64,000 bases of DNA from Planococcus sp. SK3692 (GCF_028890485.2 NZ_JARCHV010000002.1:372001-436000), one strand, 5' to 3'. Positions 33,630 to 42,622 are shown, counted from the first letter of the stretch. Numbers and translations are program-made. The notes: generated from the letters alone by a model not told the origin.

Positions 33630-33660
33630 TTGACAATCATGATATGCTTCGGTCATGATT
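33630..33660 (+). promoter_or_regulatory. Glutaminase promoter with inverted repeat
   Basis: TTGACA (33630-33635), 18-nt spacer, CATGAT (33654-33659). AATCATGA (33635-33642) and TCATGATT (33653-33660) are perfect inverted repeats separated by 10 nt that span the promoter, so a dimeric regulator may bind. The regulator is unknown. Confidence 0.45.
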
Positions 33661-33689
33661 ATATGAAACGAATCGAAGGAGGGATGACG

Positions 33690-34655
33690 GTGCAAAACAA
33701 TCCGCGCATCACCGAGCAGCTTGAAGCTTGGGTGAAAGAAAACAAAGGGCATGCCGTTCTCGGTACCACAGCCCAGTACATACCTGCACTGGGCAAAGTC
33801 GACCCGGGTAAACTCGGGATCTGCATGATCGATGAAGACGGCCATTATTATTGTGCAGGGGACACTGACACCGAGTTCACTCTGCAAAGCATCTCCAAAG
33901 CGCTGACATTTGTCGCGCTCAGCTGCCATTATGGACTGGACTTCGTGTTGGAGCGGGTGGATGTCGAGCCGACGGGTGAAGCGTTCAACTCCATTGTACC
34001 ATTTGAAATCCACCGGCCAAACAAGCCGTTCAATCCGTTCATCAACGCAGGAGCCATTACAATCTCATCGCTGCTGCCAGGGCGGAATGCGCAAAAAAAG
34101 TTTGAGTTTTTGAAAGGTTTTCTGGAAGAACTGCTTGGCCATCCGATCGAAATTGACAAGGAAGTCTATGATTCGGAATGGGGGACGTCACACCGCAACC
34201 GGGCGCTTGCTTATTATTTGAAGGAAGCGAACTTCCTAGAACTTGAAGTGGAAGAAGCGCTCGATATCTACATCAGCCAATGCTCCATCAAAGTATCAGT
34301 GAAAGATTTGGCGTTGCTTGGCTTGATCCTTGCTTATGACGGCTACAATCCGATCACGAAAGTGAAACATTTTTCCGAAGAAATTGCACAAGTGACGAAA
34401 GTGTTGATGGTCACTTGCGGGATGTATAATTCATCCGGAAATTTCGCGGCGCACGTCGGCATTCCGGCAAAGAGCGGCGTTTCGGGCGGCATTATGGCAG
34501 CCGTCCCACCGAAGTTGCATTCGCAAACTTATGAATTCCGCGCAGGAGCGGGCATCGGCGTCTACGGGCCGGCAATTGACGTGCAAGGAAACAGCGCTGC
34601 CGGAACGATGATGCTGCGGCAAATTTCAAAAGAGTGGGATTTAAGCATTTTCTAA
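33690..34655 (+). CDS. glsA: Glutaminase
   Basis: Serine-dependent glutaminase of the GlsA family, about 321 residues, deamidating glutamine to glutamate and ammonia in the cytosol. The nucleophile motif is LQSISKALTF (Ser-x-x-Lys); later blocks RPNKPFNPFINAGAITI and CGMYNSSGNFAAHVGIPAKSGVSGGI carry the remaining active-site Tyr, Asn and Lys/Ser residues. GTG 33690 is chosen because AAGGAGG ends 6 nt before it; ATG 33684 would leave no spacer. It is monocistronic and followed by a strong terminator. Confidence 0.92.
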   Translation: MQNNPRITEQLEAWVKENKGHAVLGTTAQYIPALGKVDPGKLGICMIDEDGHYYCAGDTDTEFTLQSISKALTFVALSCHYGLDFVLERVDVEPTGEAFNSIVPFEIHRPNKPFNPFINAGAITISSLLPGRNAQKKFEFLKGFLEELLGHPIEIDKEVYDSEWGTSHRNRALAYYLKEANFLELEVEEALDIYISQCSIKVSVKDLALLGLILAYDGYNPITKVKHFSEEIAQVTKVLMVTCGMYNSSGNFAAHVGIPAKSGVSGGIMAAVPPKLHSQTYEFRAGAGIGVYGPAIDVQGNSAAGTMMLRQISKEWDLSIF

Positions 34656-34675
34656 GTCCCAAATATGGCTAGCCC

Positions 34676-34716
34676 AAGGCCTTGCAATGAAACCAATACA
34701 TTGCAAGGCCTTTTTT
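34676..34716 (+). terminator. Terminator of the glutaminase gene
   Basis: AAGGCCTTGCAATG pairs with CATTGCAAGGCCTT, perfect 14-bp stem, followed by T6. Confidence 0.95.
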
Positions 34717-34745
34717 CGCGTTTTTTATGATTTTTCCATTAATTT

Positions 34746-34770
34746 GTTTCTAAGTTGAGTGAAGGGGTAG
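34746..34770 (+). promoter_or_regulatory. SigB-type promoter of the catalase gene
   Basis: GTTTCT (34746-34751), 13-nt spacer, GGGTAG (34765-34770). This is consistent with sigma-B control, as known for katE of Bacillus subtilis. Confidence 0.65.
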
Positions 34771-34810
34771 AGAAGGAATAATGTAAGAAATTAGAAAGAG
34801 GAGTGAGACG

Positions 34811-36859
34811 ATGTCGAAAGATAATAAAAAAGTCGATGAAAACAGCAAGAATGAGCAATTGGAGCAATTCCGTTCAGACGATAGCGGCAAGGATTTGACG
34901 ACCAATCAAGGCTTGAAATTATCGGAGGACGAGTTTTCCTTAAAAGCGGGTGAACGCGGACCGACCTTGATGGAGGATTTTCATTTCCGTGAAAAAATGA
35001 CCCATTTCGACCATGAACGCATTCCTGAGCGCGTGGTCCATGCACGTGGATTCGCAGCGCACGGCGAATTTGAAGCTTATGAATCGCTTGAGCATTTGAC
35101 GAAAGCGAAATTCCTTTCGGAAAAGGGTAAGAAGACTCCGGTTTTCGTCCGCTTTTCTACAGTAGCAGGGTCTCGCGGTTCTGCAGAAACTGTACGCGAT
35201 GCACGCGGCTTTTCGACGAAGTTCTATACAGAAGAAGGCAACTACGATTTGGTTGGCAATAACATTCCGGTGTTCTTTATTCAAGATGCCATTAAGTTCC
35301 CTGACCTGGTTCATGCGATTAAGCCAGAGCCGCATAACGAGATTCCGCAAGCGGCAACAGCCCACGATACATTCTGGGATTTTGTTGCGAACAACCAGGA
35401 ATCGGCTCATATGGTCATGTGGACAATGTCAGACCGCGCCATTCCAAGAAGCTTGCGTACAATGGATGGATTCGGCGTCCACGCCTTCCGCTTCGTCAAT
35501 GCGGAAGGAAAATCCCATTTCGTGAAATTCAATTGGAAATCGACGCTCGGCGTCCATTCTCTCGTGTGGGACGAAGCCCAGAAGATCAACGGCAAAAACC
35601 CTGACTTCCACCGGGCAGACCTGCATGAAGCCATTGAAAGCGGCGATTATCCGGAATACGAGCTGGGTGTCCAAATCGTCCCGGAAGAAGACGAGCACAA
35701 ATTCGATTTTGATTTGCTCGATGCGACGAAAATGTGGCCGCAAGAAGAGATTCCGATTCACATCGTCGGCAAGATGACCTTGAACCGCAATGTCGATAAC
35801 GTCTTTGCGGAAGCCGAGCAAGTGGCATTTCATCCAGGGCATGTAGTACCGGGAATCGATTTTTCAAACGACCCGCTGCTCCAAGGGCGCCTGTTCTCGT
35901 ATACGGATACGCAATTGATTCGCTTGGGCGGCCCGAATTTCCATGAGCTGCCGATCAACCGTCCGGTGTGCCCGTTCCATAACAATCAGCGCGACGGCTA
36001 TGGCCGCCAGACAATCAATAAAGGAAAAGTATCTTATCAGAAGAGTTCCTTCACCAACCATACACCTGCACCGGTTAGCGAAGCGGATGGCGGGTATGTC
36101 CATTACCAGGAGAAAGTGGAAGGCCGCAAAGTGCGCAAGCGCAGCAATAGCTTTAAGGACCACTTCTCGCAAGCGACGATGTTCTGGAATAGCATGAGCG
36201 ATGCTGAACAACAGCATATTATTGAAGCGTTCAGCTTTGAGCTGGGCAAATGCGACAGCATCGATATCCGCCAACAAGTCGTGGATATGTATGCGAATGT
36301 CAATCTCAAACTGGCACAGGAAATTGCCGACAATATCGGCGTTAAAGCTCCTGAAACAGGGAACACCGATACCAGCAAAAAATCACCGGCATTGAGCCAG
36401 GAAAATACGGTGAAATCCGCGAAGACGCGCAAAGTCGGCGTTATCGTGGCACCGGACTTTAACGGCAAGGAAGTCATGGAAGTGCTGGACCAGCTCAAAT
36501 CCAAAGGGCTGCAGTATGAAATCATCAGTGAAAAGCAAGGGAAATTGGATGCTGGAAACGGCAAGCAATTGAAAATCGACCATACGTTTACCACTGCGGA
36601 TCCGGTATTGTTCGATGCGATCTACGCAGTCGGCGGGCCGGATGTCAGCAAAAAATTTGCGCGTAACGCTGCTTATTACGTAACGGAAGCATTCGGTCAT
36701 TTTAAACCGATCGGTGCTACGCATGACGGTAAGAAGTGGCTGGATGCCAATGGCTACACAGGCGAACCAGGCGTTGTGACAGGCGACTCGATGAAGGGCT
36801 TCGCAGACAGCTTTGTCGATGCCATCGCTGCACATCGCCATTGGAACCGTGAAATTTAA
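34811..36859 (+). CDS. katE: Large-subunit (clade 2) catalase with C-terminal DJ-1-like domain
   Basis: Heme catalase of 682 residues breaking down hydrogen peroxide. The catalytic His is in RVVHARGFAAHGEF, the Asn in LVGNNIPVFFIQDAIKFPD, and the proximal heme Tyr in RLFSYTDTQLIRLG. Residues from about 530 (KVGVIVAPDFNGKEVMEVL) form the DJ-1/PfpI-like domain that marks large-subunit enzymes; B. subtilis KatE is similar in length. The N-terminal 40 residues are highly charged. AGAGGAG lies before the ATG. A SigB-type promoter precedes it, so it is expected in the general stress response. Confidence 0.93.
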   Translation: MSKDNKKVDENSKNEQLEQFRSDDSGKDLTTNQGLKLSEDEFSLKAGERGPTLMEDFHFREKMTHFDHERIPERVVHARGFAAHGEFEAYESLEHLTKAKFLSEKGKKTPVFVRFSTVAGSRGSAETVRDARGFSTKFYTEEGNYDLVGNNIPVFFIQDAIKFPDLVHAIKPEPHNEIPQAATAHDTFWDFVANNQESAHMVMWTMSDRAIPRSLRTMDGFGVHAFRFVNAEGKSHFVKFNWKSTLGVHSLVWDEAQKINGKNPDFHRADLHEAIESGDYPEYELGVQIVPEEDEHKFDFDLLDATKMWPQEEIPIHIVGKMTLNRNVDNVFAEAEQVAFHPGHVVPGIDFSNDPLLQGRLFSYTDTQLIRLGGPNFHELPINRPVCPFHNNQRDGYGRQTINKGKVSYQKSSFTNHTPAPVSEADGGYVHYQEKVEGRKVRKRSNSFKDHFSQATMFWNSMSDAEQQHIIEAFSFELGKCDSIDIRQQVVDMYANVNLKLAQEIADNIGVKAPETGNTDTSKKSPALSQENTVKSAKTRKVGVIVAPDFNGKEVMEVLDQLKSKGLQYEIISEKQGKLDAGNGKQLKIDHTFTTADPVLFDAIYAVGGPDVSKKFARNAAYYVTEAFGHFKPIGATHDGKKWLDANGYTGEPGVVTGDSMKGFADSFVDAIAAHRHWNREI

Positions 36860-36907
36860 TAAAATATGGTTTAAAAGTAGTATTTTGGCACATTTCGATT
36901 TGAAAAT

Positions 36908-36932
36908 GTTTAATAACATATTCGAGGGGTAA
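36908..36932 (+). promoter_or_regulatory. SigB-type promoter of the GSP17M/YsnF gene
   Basis: GTTTAA (36908-36913), 13-nt spacer, GGGTAA (36927-36932): an almost ideal sigma-B promoter. Confidence 0.8.
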
Positions 36933-36981
36933 TTTCAACACTAGAAAGCAAAAAACTTCTCAAAAAATGGAGGAATTTGAA

Positions 36982-38100
36982 ATGGCTAACAATAAATTCA
37001 TGGGAACATTCGACACAGAAACAGAAGTACTGAAAAAGATCGAAGACATGAAAGCGCAAGGCTCACGTGAAGAAGACATGTATGTGATGGCTCGCAACGA
37101 AGACCAGATTTCAATGGTACGCGGCCGCACAGATGTGGATTACAAATCGTCCGAAGGCAATTGGATGGATAAATTCATGGGCTTCCTATCCGGAAATGAA
37201 CCGACGCGCGAAGCCTTCTCCAATATGGGTGTAGACCAAGCAGAAGCAGATCGCTATTACAACGATGTCCAAAACGGCAAAATCCTCTTGTTTGTCGACC
37301 GTGAATTCGGCGCGAATTACGAAGGAGCAGCGCCATATGACAATACTGGCTACGGCAATGTAGATAGCACAACAAGTTCAGGAACTGTCGATAGCACCAA
37401 CAGCCAGAGAACGGTCGATAACTCGGCAGTGGCTCGCGATGGTTTGACAGTCGACACGAATGATGAAAACGATGTAGCGTATAACACGGAGCGCGACGCA
37501 TTGGGCTCCGAAACTGCAGGTGTTGATAGAGGTCGCGGCACTGGATTTGGCCTTGGAGCTGAAGACCGTGCGACAGATGATGACCATACGACAGGCACTA
37601 ATCGTGCGACTTCTGATTTCAATGACGGCGCGACTAACCGCACAGTCGAAGATATCGACCGTGACTTAGACCGTGCAGGAACTGAAGAAGAGCGCCTGCG
37701 CTTGCACGAGGAGCGCTTGCAAGTCAATAAAGAACGCGTCCAAACGGGCGAAGTCCATGTCGACAAGCATGTCGTCGAGGAAGAACAAACACTTGAAGTA
37801 CCGGTTGAACGTGAAGAAGTATATGTTGAACGCCGCCCAGTGAACGAAGAAACTACAACTGGCACGCATAACTATACAGAAGGCGAAGATATCCATGTAC
37901 CGGTTTCTGAAGAACGCGTCGACGTTACGAAAAAAGACGTGGTATCTGAAGAAATCTCCATTGGTAAGAACAAGGTGCAGGATACGGAGCATGTCAGCGA
38001 AACAGTCCGCAAGGAACAAGCTGATATTCATAAAGATGGTGACTTGGTCGAAGAAGACGAGTTTGACCGCAAAGACCGTACAGACCGCGACAGATTATAA
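36982..38100 (+). CDS. General stress protein: GSP17M (YflT)-like and YsnF (DUF2382) domains
   Basis: A 372-residue cytosolic protein. Residues 5-105 match the general stress protein 17M (YflT) domain (FMGTFDTETEVLKKIEDMKAQG). An acidic, Thr/Asp-rich low-complexity linker follows to about 215. The C-terminal part (RTVEDIDRDLDRAGTEEERL onwards) is of the YsnF/AvaK DUF2382 type, with repeated pairs such as ERLQVNKERVQTGEVHVDKHVV and SEERVDVTKKDVV. Both domains are known in sigma-B general stress proteins. ATG 36982 is chosen because GGAGG at 36969-36973 is its ribosome site. Exact role unknown. Confidence 0.85.
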   Translation: MANNKFMGTFDTETEVLKKIEDMKAQGSREEDMYVMARNEDQISMVRGRTDVDYKSSEGNWMDKFMGFLSGNEPTREAFSNMGVDQAEADRYYNDVQNGKILLFVDREFGANYEGAAPYDNTGYGNVDSTTSSGTVDSTNSQRTVDNSAVARDGLTVDTNDENDVAYNTERDALGSETAGVDRGRGTGFGLGAEDRATDDDHTTGTNRATSDFNDGATNRTVEDIDRDLDRAGTEEERLRLHEERLQVNKERVQTGEVHVDKHVVEEEQTLEVPVEREEVYVERRPVNEETTTGTHNYTEGEDIHVPVSEERVDVTKKDVVSEEISIGKNKVQDTEHVSETVRKEQADIHKDGDLVEEDEFDRKDRTDRDRL

Positions 38101-38112
38101 GCAAGTTGAGTG

Positions 38113-38143
38113 AAAAGCGGGGGGCTGTTCCCTCCGCTTTTTT
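38113..38143 (+). terminator. Terminator of the GSP17M/YsnF gene
   Basis: AAAAGCGG-GGG pairs with CCC-CCGCTTTT, followed by T6. Confidence 0.85.
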
Positions 38144-38170
38144 GTATGGCCAGGGCAATTCGATTATAAT
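38142..38170 (+). promoter_or_regulatory. SigA promoter of the ywbE-like gene
   Basis: TTGTAT (38142-38147), 17-nt spacer, TATAAT (38165-38170). The -35 shares bases with the preceding terminator's T tract. Confidence 0.65.
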
Positions 38171-38194
38171 GGAAACAAGCTTGGAGGGATGAAA

Positions 38195-38395
38195 ATGGAC
38201 GGAAAAAAAAGAAGCGATGTAAAACCAGGGCTTGAAGTGAACGTAATCTTAAAAAAAGACCAGCGAACCGGCAAGAAAACGAAAGGCGTCGTTAAAGATT
38301 TGTTAACGAACTCTGCGACGCATCCTCACGGCATTAAAGTACGCCTAGAAGACGGGCAAGTGGGGCGTGTTTGTGAAATTCTAACTGGCAAGTGA
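38195..38395 (+). CDS. ywbE: YwbE-family protein
   Basis: Basic 66-residue protein matching YwbE: RSDVKPGLEVNVILKKDQRTGKKTKGVVKDLLTNSATHPHGIKVRLEDG. The fold suggests a small beta-barrel that could bind nucleic acid; no function is established. ATG 38195 is chosen over 38189 because GGAGGG ends directly before the latter. It is followed 15 nt later by a short hydrophilic ORF. Confidence 0.88.
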   Translation: MDGKKRSDVKPGLEVNVILKKDQRTGKKTKGVVKDLLTNSATHPHGIKVRLEDGQVGRVCEILTGK

Positions 38396-38410
38396 AAGGA
38401 CGGGATTTGC

Positions 38411-38587
38411 ATGAGCGATCAGCGCAAGCAAGACGACTTACACTCATCGGACCCGAGAAGAATCGGGGCGAATCGCACGAGCAAAGAGCAGGACGAAAAA
38501 GAGCGTGTCCATGAAGATTTGGCAACGAGAAAAGACAAGCGCCAAACAAGCGATCCCGCCAAGCCCCAGGAGCGTAATTTTATTTGA
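38411..38587 (+). CDS. Small hydrophilic protein, 58 residues
   Basis: Reads MSDQRKQDDLHSSDPRRIG and continues rich in Asp, Glu, Lys, Arg and Gln up to the stop at 38587, without hydrophobic stretches. AAAGGA (38396-38401) sits 9 nt before the ATG, and a terminator lies directly after the stop, so it is plausible as the second gene of the ywbE transcript. Family unknown. It resembles in composition the small proteins at 25551 and 46647; a disordered stress protein is an inference. Confidence 0.6.
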   Translation: MSDQRKQDDLHSSDPRRIGANRTSKEQDEKERVHEDLATRKDKRQTSDPAKPQERNFI

Positions 38588-38590
38588 ATG

Positions 38591-38622
38591 AAAAGCAGGC
38601 CGCTTAAATTGGCCTGCTTTTG
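38591..38622 (+). terminator. Terminator of the ywbE transcript
   Basis: AAAGCAGGCC pairs with GGCCTGCTTT over a 9-nt loop, followed by TTTGTG. Confidence 0.8.
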
Positions 38623-38664
38623 TGCTATTATGAAAGAGATTGCCAACGTAAAAAGGAGTCTACC

Positions 38665-40794
38665 ATGAGCGATTTTTTTGAACGAAAAAAACAAGAGCTC
38701 GGTGTCGAGCTGAATAAAATACAGAAAAAAGCGGTGACCAAGACAGAAGGCCCGCTATTGCTTCTCGCCTGCCCAGGTTCCGGGAAAACGACGACCACGA
38801 TCATGAGAATCGGCTATTTAATTGAAGAAAAATCCGTCCATCCGAGGCGCATCAAAGCAATTACGTTCAGCAAAGCATCGGCGACTGACATGCTCGAACG
38901 CTATGCGCGGTTCTTTCCTGGCCTTGCGCCAGTAGATTTTTCAACGATACATAGCCTGGCTTTTCAAATTACGAGGGACTATCTGTCGGCAGACGATTAC
39001 GTAATGATCGAAGGAGGCGATTCGAATCGCCTCAATAAAAAACGCTTGTTGAAAGACATTTACGCCCGTGAGAATGACGAGCCGATCACCGACGATCTAT
39101 TGGAAGAATTGGTGTCATTCATCAGTTTCGTAAAAAACAAGATGGTGCCGAAGAGAAAATGGAAGACACTCGATGAACCATTCCCGAGCGCTATCGATAT
39201 TCTAACAATTTACGAAGAGTTCAAGGAGAACCATGAGCCGAGGCTTGTGGATTTCGACGATATGCTGACGATCGCTTTTGAGGTGCTGACTACAGACCGC
39301 AAGCTGCTGGAAAAATACCAGCAGCGCTGGGATTATGTCATGACCGATGAAAGCCAAGACACGTCCATGGTTCAGCATGCCATAGTTGAAAAACTGGTCG
39401 AGCGCCACCGCAATTTATGCGTCGTGGCGGATGACGACCAGTCCATTTATACGTGGCGGGCGGCGGAGCCGAGCTATTTGCTCAAATTCCGCCAAGTGTA
39501 CCCGGATGCCTACATCATGAAAATGGAGCGCAATTACCGCTCGTCAGGCACCATCGTCAGCACGGCCAACCAATTCATTAAAGCGAATAAATTGCGCCAT
39601 GATAAAAACATGTTTACTGATAAGCCAGAAGGAGAGCCAATCGTCATCCGGCGCCTTGCCTCACAAGAAGCTCAATTGAAGTATTTACTGAAAGAACTTT
39701 CTACTCTTGAGGAATATGGAAATGTCGCGGTTTTGTACCGCAACAACTCTTCTTCGACTTTATTGATGGATGAGCTGGACCGCCTTGGCATCCCGTTTTA
39801 TATGAAAGATGCGGACAACCGCTTTTTCAGCCACTGGATTGTCCAAGATATCTTGAACTTCATGAGATTCAGCCTACGTCCGGAACGGGTGGATTTATAT
39901 TCCAAGATCGCTTCGAAGACGAACGCCTATTGGTCCGCCTCCCAGCTCAAACAATTAGGGAGGTTGCAACCGACGAAGCAGCATGCATTCGAAGAAATCT
40001 CTCTGGCCATCACGATGAAGGACTACCAGCTTCGGCTCATTGCGGATCAGCGGAAATCGATGGATGCACTGAAGGACATGGCGCCTTTGAAAGTGATCCA
40101 GACCATACGCCGCGAGATGGGCTATGACCAGATGCTCAAAAGCCGTGCCGAAAAATTCGGCATGAAGCTCGATTATTTGCAGCAGATCCTCAGCACACTC
40201 GAACAAATCGCCGAACCGCTTCCGACAATGATGGATTTCGCGAAACGTTTGAAACAGCTGGAGGAAGTGACGAAGCAGGCCAAGACCGAAAAGACAGACG
40301 ATATGTTGACCTTATCCACGCTGCACAGCTCAAAGGGCTTGGAGTTTGACCGGGTTTATTTGATCGATTTGGTCGAAGGGACTGTGCCGACAGAAGAGGA
40401 CGCCGATGATCCTGCTTTGCTGGAGGAAGCAAGGCGCTTGTTCTATGTCGGCATGACACGGGCAAAGCGCCATCTGGAATTGCTCAGCTATGACAAGGAA
40501 TCACGGTTTGTGGAAGAAGTGCGGCGCATCGCCTTGCCGAAAATGAAGCAAGCAGCAATCGCCAAACCGTCCGCGCCAAAAGCCCCGAAAGCTAAAATTA
40601 CTGTGCCGGATAATCCTGATGCAGTGCGTGGCGTTGAGGAATTGCAGGTGGGGGCGAATATACGTCACCGCGTCTTCGGAAATGGCCGGATTACGGATTT
40701 GGACGAAGAGAAAGTGGGCATCCAGTTTGCCAAAGAGCATAAAGAGTTTCTATTGGAAATTTGCCTGCAATATCAATTGCTCGAACTGGTATAA
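38665..40794 (+). CDS. UvrD/PcrA-like ATP-dependent DNA helicase (YjcD type)
   Basis: Superfamily 1A helicase of 709 residues. Walker A is PGSGKTTTTIMRIGYL near residue 37; motif II DESQDTSM, motif III DDDQSIYTWRAAEPS, motif IV ERNYRSSGTIV and motif VI YVGMTRAKRHLEL follow, with ATPase and 3'-5' helicase activity implied. The C-terminal 60 residues (GANIRHRVFGNGRITDLDEEKVGIQF) resemble a Tudor-like RNA polymerase/DNA-binding end of PcrA-like proteins. It is shorter than PcrA and most like YjcD of Bacillus. AAAAGGAG precedes ATG 38665. Next gene, an MFS transporter, begins 30 nt after. Confidence 0.88.
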   Translation: MSDFFERKKQELGVELNKIQKKAVTKTEGPLLLLACPGSGKTTTTIMRIGYLIEEKSVHPRRIKAITFSKASATDMLERYARFFPGLAPVDFSTIHSLAFQITRDYLSADDYVMIEGGDSNRLNKKRLLKDIYARENDEPITDDLLEELVSFISFVKNKMVPKRKWKTLDEPFPSAIDILTIYEEFKENHEPRLVDFDDMLTIAFEVLTTDRKLLEKYQQRWDYVMTDESQDTSMVQHAIVEKLVERHRNLCVVADDDQSIYTWRAAEPSYLLKFRQVYPDAYIMKMERNYRSSGTIVSTANQFIKANKLRHDKNMFTDKPEGEPIVIRRLASQEAQLKYLLKELSTLEEYGNVAVLYRNNSSSTLLMDELDRLGIPFYMKDADNRFFSHWIVQDILNFMRFSLRPERVDLYSKIASKTNAYWSASQLKQLGRLQPTKQHAFEEISLAITMKDYQLRLIADQRKSMDALKDMAPLKVIQTIRREMGYDQMLKSRAEKFGMKLDYLQQILSTLEQIAEPLPTMMDFAKRLKQLEEVTKQAKTEKTDDMLTLSTLHSSKGLEFDRVYLIDLVEGTVPTEEDADDPALLEEARRLFYVGMTRAKRHLELLSYDKESRFVEEVRRIALPKMKQAAIAKPSAPKAPKAKITVPDNPDAVRGVEELQVGANIRHRVFGNGRITDLDEEKVGIQFAKEHKEFLLEICLQYQLLELV

Positions 40795-40824
40795 CAAAGC
40801 AGACGCAGAAGCGAGGCAGTATAG

Positions 40825-42099
40825 ATGAAGATCAGGGATTGGAACCGCAGCCTGAAAGTCCGGCTGGTGGGCGAGTTTTTCATGAATACAAGTTTTTGGA
40901 TGGTGTTCCCATTCTTGGCGATTTACTTCGCGGAAGAATTCGGGAAAGGGATGGCGGGGCTCTTATTGATCGTCTCCCAAATGTTTTCAGTGGCTGCCAA
41001 TTTATTTGGCGGCTATTTTGCTGACCGTTTCGGACGCAAGCGCATGCTCGTTTCAGCAGCAATAGCGCAAGGGTTTGCCTTCTTGCTGTTCGCTACGGCA
41101 AACTCGCCGTGGCTCAGTTCTCCTGAGCTCAGTTTCGTAGCATTCACTTTAGCTGGCATGTGTGGCTCGTTATACTGGCCAGCGAGCCAGGCGATGATTG
41201 CAGACGTCATTCCGGAAAAATACCGGAGTGATGTATTTGCGGTGTTTTACACAACCTTGAACATTGCCGTCGTCATCGGGCCTTTGTTCGGTGCGGTGTT
41301 ATTCTTCTCTTACCGTTTCGAATTGCTGTTGGCAGTGGCCGTCATTTCGATGCTGCTTGGATTATTATTACGCCTTTACACAGAAGAGACCCTGTCGGCT
41401 GCAGTGATGGATAAATGGAAAGAGGGAAATACGACTGGCTGGAGAGGAGCAGTGCTGACACAAGTAAAAGACTACGGCATCATCTTGAAAGACCGTGTCT
41501 TTTTACTGTTTGTTATTGCGGGTGTCATGGGGGCACAAACCTTCATGCAATTGGACCTCGTCATCCCGGTTTATTTGAAGGAGACAATCGACCGCCAAAC
41601 GATTCTCGATTTTCTCGGGCGTGAGTGGTCCGTGACAGGCGAAACTTCTTTTGGCATTTTGCTTGCGCAAAACGGCTTGATTGTGGCACTTCTGACAGTT
41701 GTCATTACGCGTTGGATGACCAAATTCCCGGAGAAATGGGTGTTTTTCTTCTCGGCCATGTTATTCGGCTTGTCGATGGCGATTTTCCCGATGACTTCGT
41801 GGTTTTGGATATTCTTCGTGGCGATGGCGGTCTTCACATTTGCTGAATTGATGATCGTCGGGCTGCAGCAAAGCTTTATTTCCAAACTGGCACCCGAATC
41901 GATGCGCGGCCAGTATTTCGCCGCAGCCAGCCTGCGCTATACGATCGGACGCATGATTGCGCCGATTTCGATCCCGATGACCGCTTGGTTCGGGTTCGGC
42001 TGGACCTTTATCATTCTCGGCACATTTGCGGTATTGAGCGGCTTCGTTTATTTATGGATGTTCCATTTATATGAAAAAAGAGCGGTTGCCAGTGTATAA
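40825..42099 (+). CDS. MFS transporter
   Basis: Major facilitator of 424 residues with about twelve hydrophobic segments. Motif A is YFADRFGRKRMLV around residue 67, and the central loop between helices 6 and 7 is near 195. An insertion from about 245-275 (IDRQTILDFLGREWSV) is unusual but still consistent. It may be a multidrug exporter of the MdtH type; substrate unknown. GAGGCAG precedes the ATG by about 8 nt. It is 30 nt from a helicase gene, and a shared bidirectional terminator closes it. Confidence 0.82.
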   Translation: MKIRDWNRSLKVRLVGEFFMNTSFWMVFPFLAIYFAEEFGKGMAGLLLIVSQMFSVAANLFGGYFADRFGRKRMLVSAAIAQGFAFLLFATANSPWLSSPELSFVAFTLAGMCGSLYWPASQAMIADVIPEKYRSDVFAVFYTTLNIAVVIGPLFGAVLFFSYRFELLLAVAVISMLLGLLLRLYTEETLSAAVMDKWKEGNTTGWRGAVLTQVKDYGIILKDRVFLLFVIAGVMGAQTFMQLDLVIPVYLKETIDRQTILDFLGREWSVTGETSFGILLAQNGLIVALLTVVITRWMTKFPEKWVFFFSAMLFGLSMAIFPMTSWFWIFFVAMAVFTFAELMIVGLQQSFISKLAPESMRGQYFAAASLRYTIGRMIAPISIPMTAWFGFGWTFIILGTFAVLSGFVYLWMFHLYEKRAVASV

Positions 42100-42107
42100 C
42101 TGGACAT

Positions 42108-42141
42108 AAAAAAAGCCTGAGCGGTTAAGCTCAGGCTTTTT
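42108..42141. terminator. Bidirectional terminator between MFS and DUF3243 genes
   Basis: AAAAGCCTGAGC pairs with GCTCAGGCTTTT; T tracts on both strands. Confidence 0.9.
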
Positions 42142-42147
42142 GCATGG

Positions 42148-42459
42148 TCAGTTTTGTTCTTTTGCCAATTTCACTAGCATATGTGCAAGCATGTGCTGCT
42201 CTTCTTTGTCGCCTACTTGCCACAAGCGTTGCAATAGATACTCTTCGCTATTTTTCGGATCTTCTTTTTTCGCTAGGTAGTCAGCTACTTTGGATGCTAG
42301 CTGCGCGATGCGCTCTTCGCTTAAGCCCATTTTCTCGCCCATCGCTACTTTATCGCCTAAATAATCGATGAAAGTCGAGAATTCGGCCAAAATTTGTTCT
42401 TTCTTTTTACTATCCGTATTGCTCAATTTTTCTTCTACTTTTTTATCAACGTTTTCCAT
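42148..42459 (-). CDS. DUF3243-family protein (YmfJ-like)
   Basis: Soluble helical protein of 103 residues with the DUF3243 hallmark: a sequence such as FIDYLGDKVAMGEKMGLSEE, then IAQLASKVADYLAKKEDPKN, and a C-terminal LQRLWQVGDKEEQHMLAHMLVKLA. Function is unknown. ATG 42459 follows GAGGAGTGA at a normal distance; the ATG 42480 lies before that site. It has a SigB-like promoter on the minus strand, divergent from another SigB promoter serving the VLRF1 gene. Confidence 0.82.
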   Translation of the reverse strand: MENVDKKVEEKLSNTDSKKKEQILAEFSTFIDYLGDKVAMGEKMGLSEERIAQLASKVADYLAKKEDPKNSEEYLLQRLWQVGDKEEQHMLAHMLVKLAKEQN

Positions 42460-42500
42460 GTATAATTCACTCCTCGTCATTTTTTGTTGCTAATTAGTGT

Positions 42501-42525
42501 TTACCACAGTCTGGAAAATTTAAAC
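42501..42525 (-). promoter_or_regulatory. SigB-type promoter of the DUF3243 gene
   Basis: Minus strand GTTTAA (42525-42520), 13-nt spacer, TGGTAA (42506-42501). One base differs from the GGGTAA form. Confidence 0.55.
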
Positions 42526-42558
42526 GTTAGAATATTGAAAAAGAAAAAGCTGGCTGCC

Positions 42559-42583
42559 GTTTAAGCAGGGGCGGTTGGGGTAT
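42559..42583 (+). promoter_or_regulatory. SigB-type promoter of the VLRF1-like gene
   Basis: GTTTAA (42559-42564), 13-nt spacer, GGGTAT (42578-42583): an exact match to the sigma-B consensus. Confidence 0.8.
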
Positions 42584-42622
42584 TCAGATAACAAGTAAGG
42601 ATTAAAGGAGGATGATGGGTGA

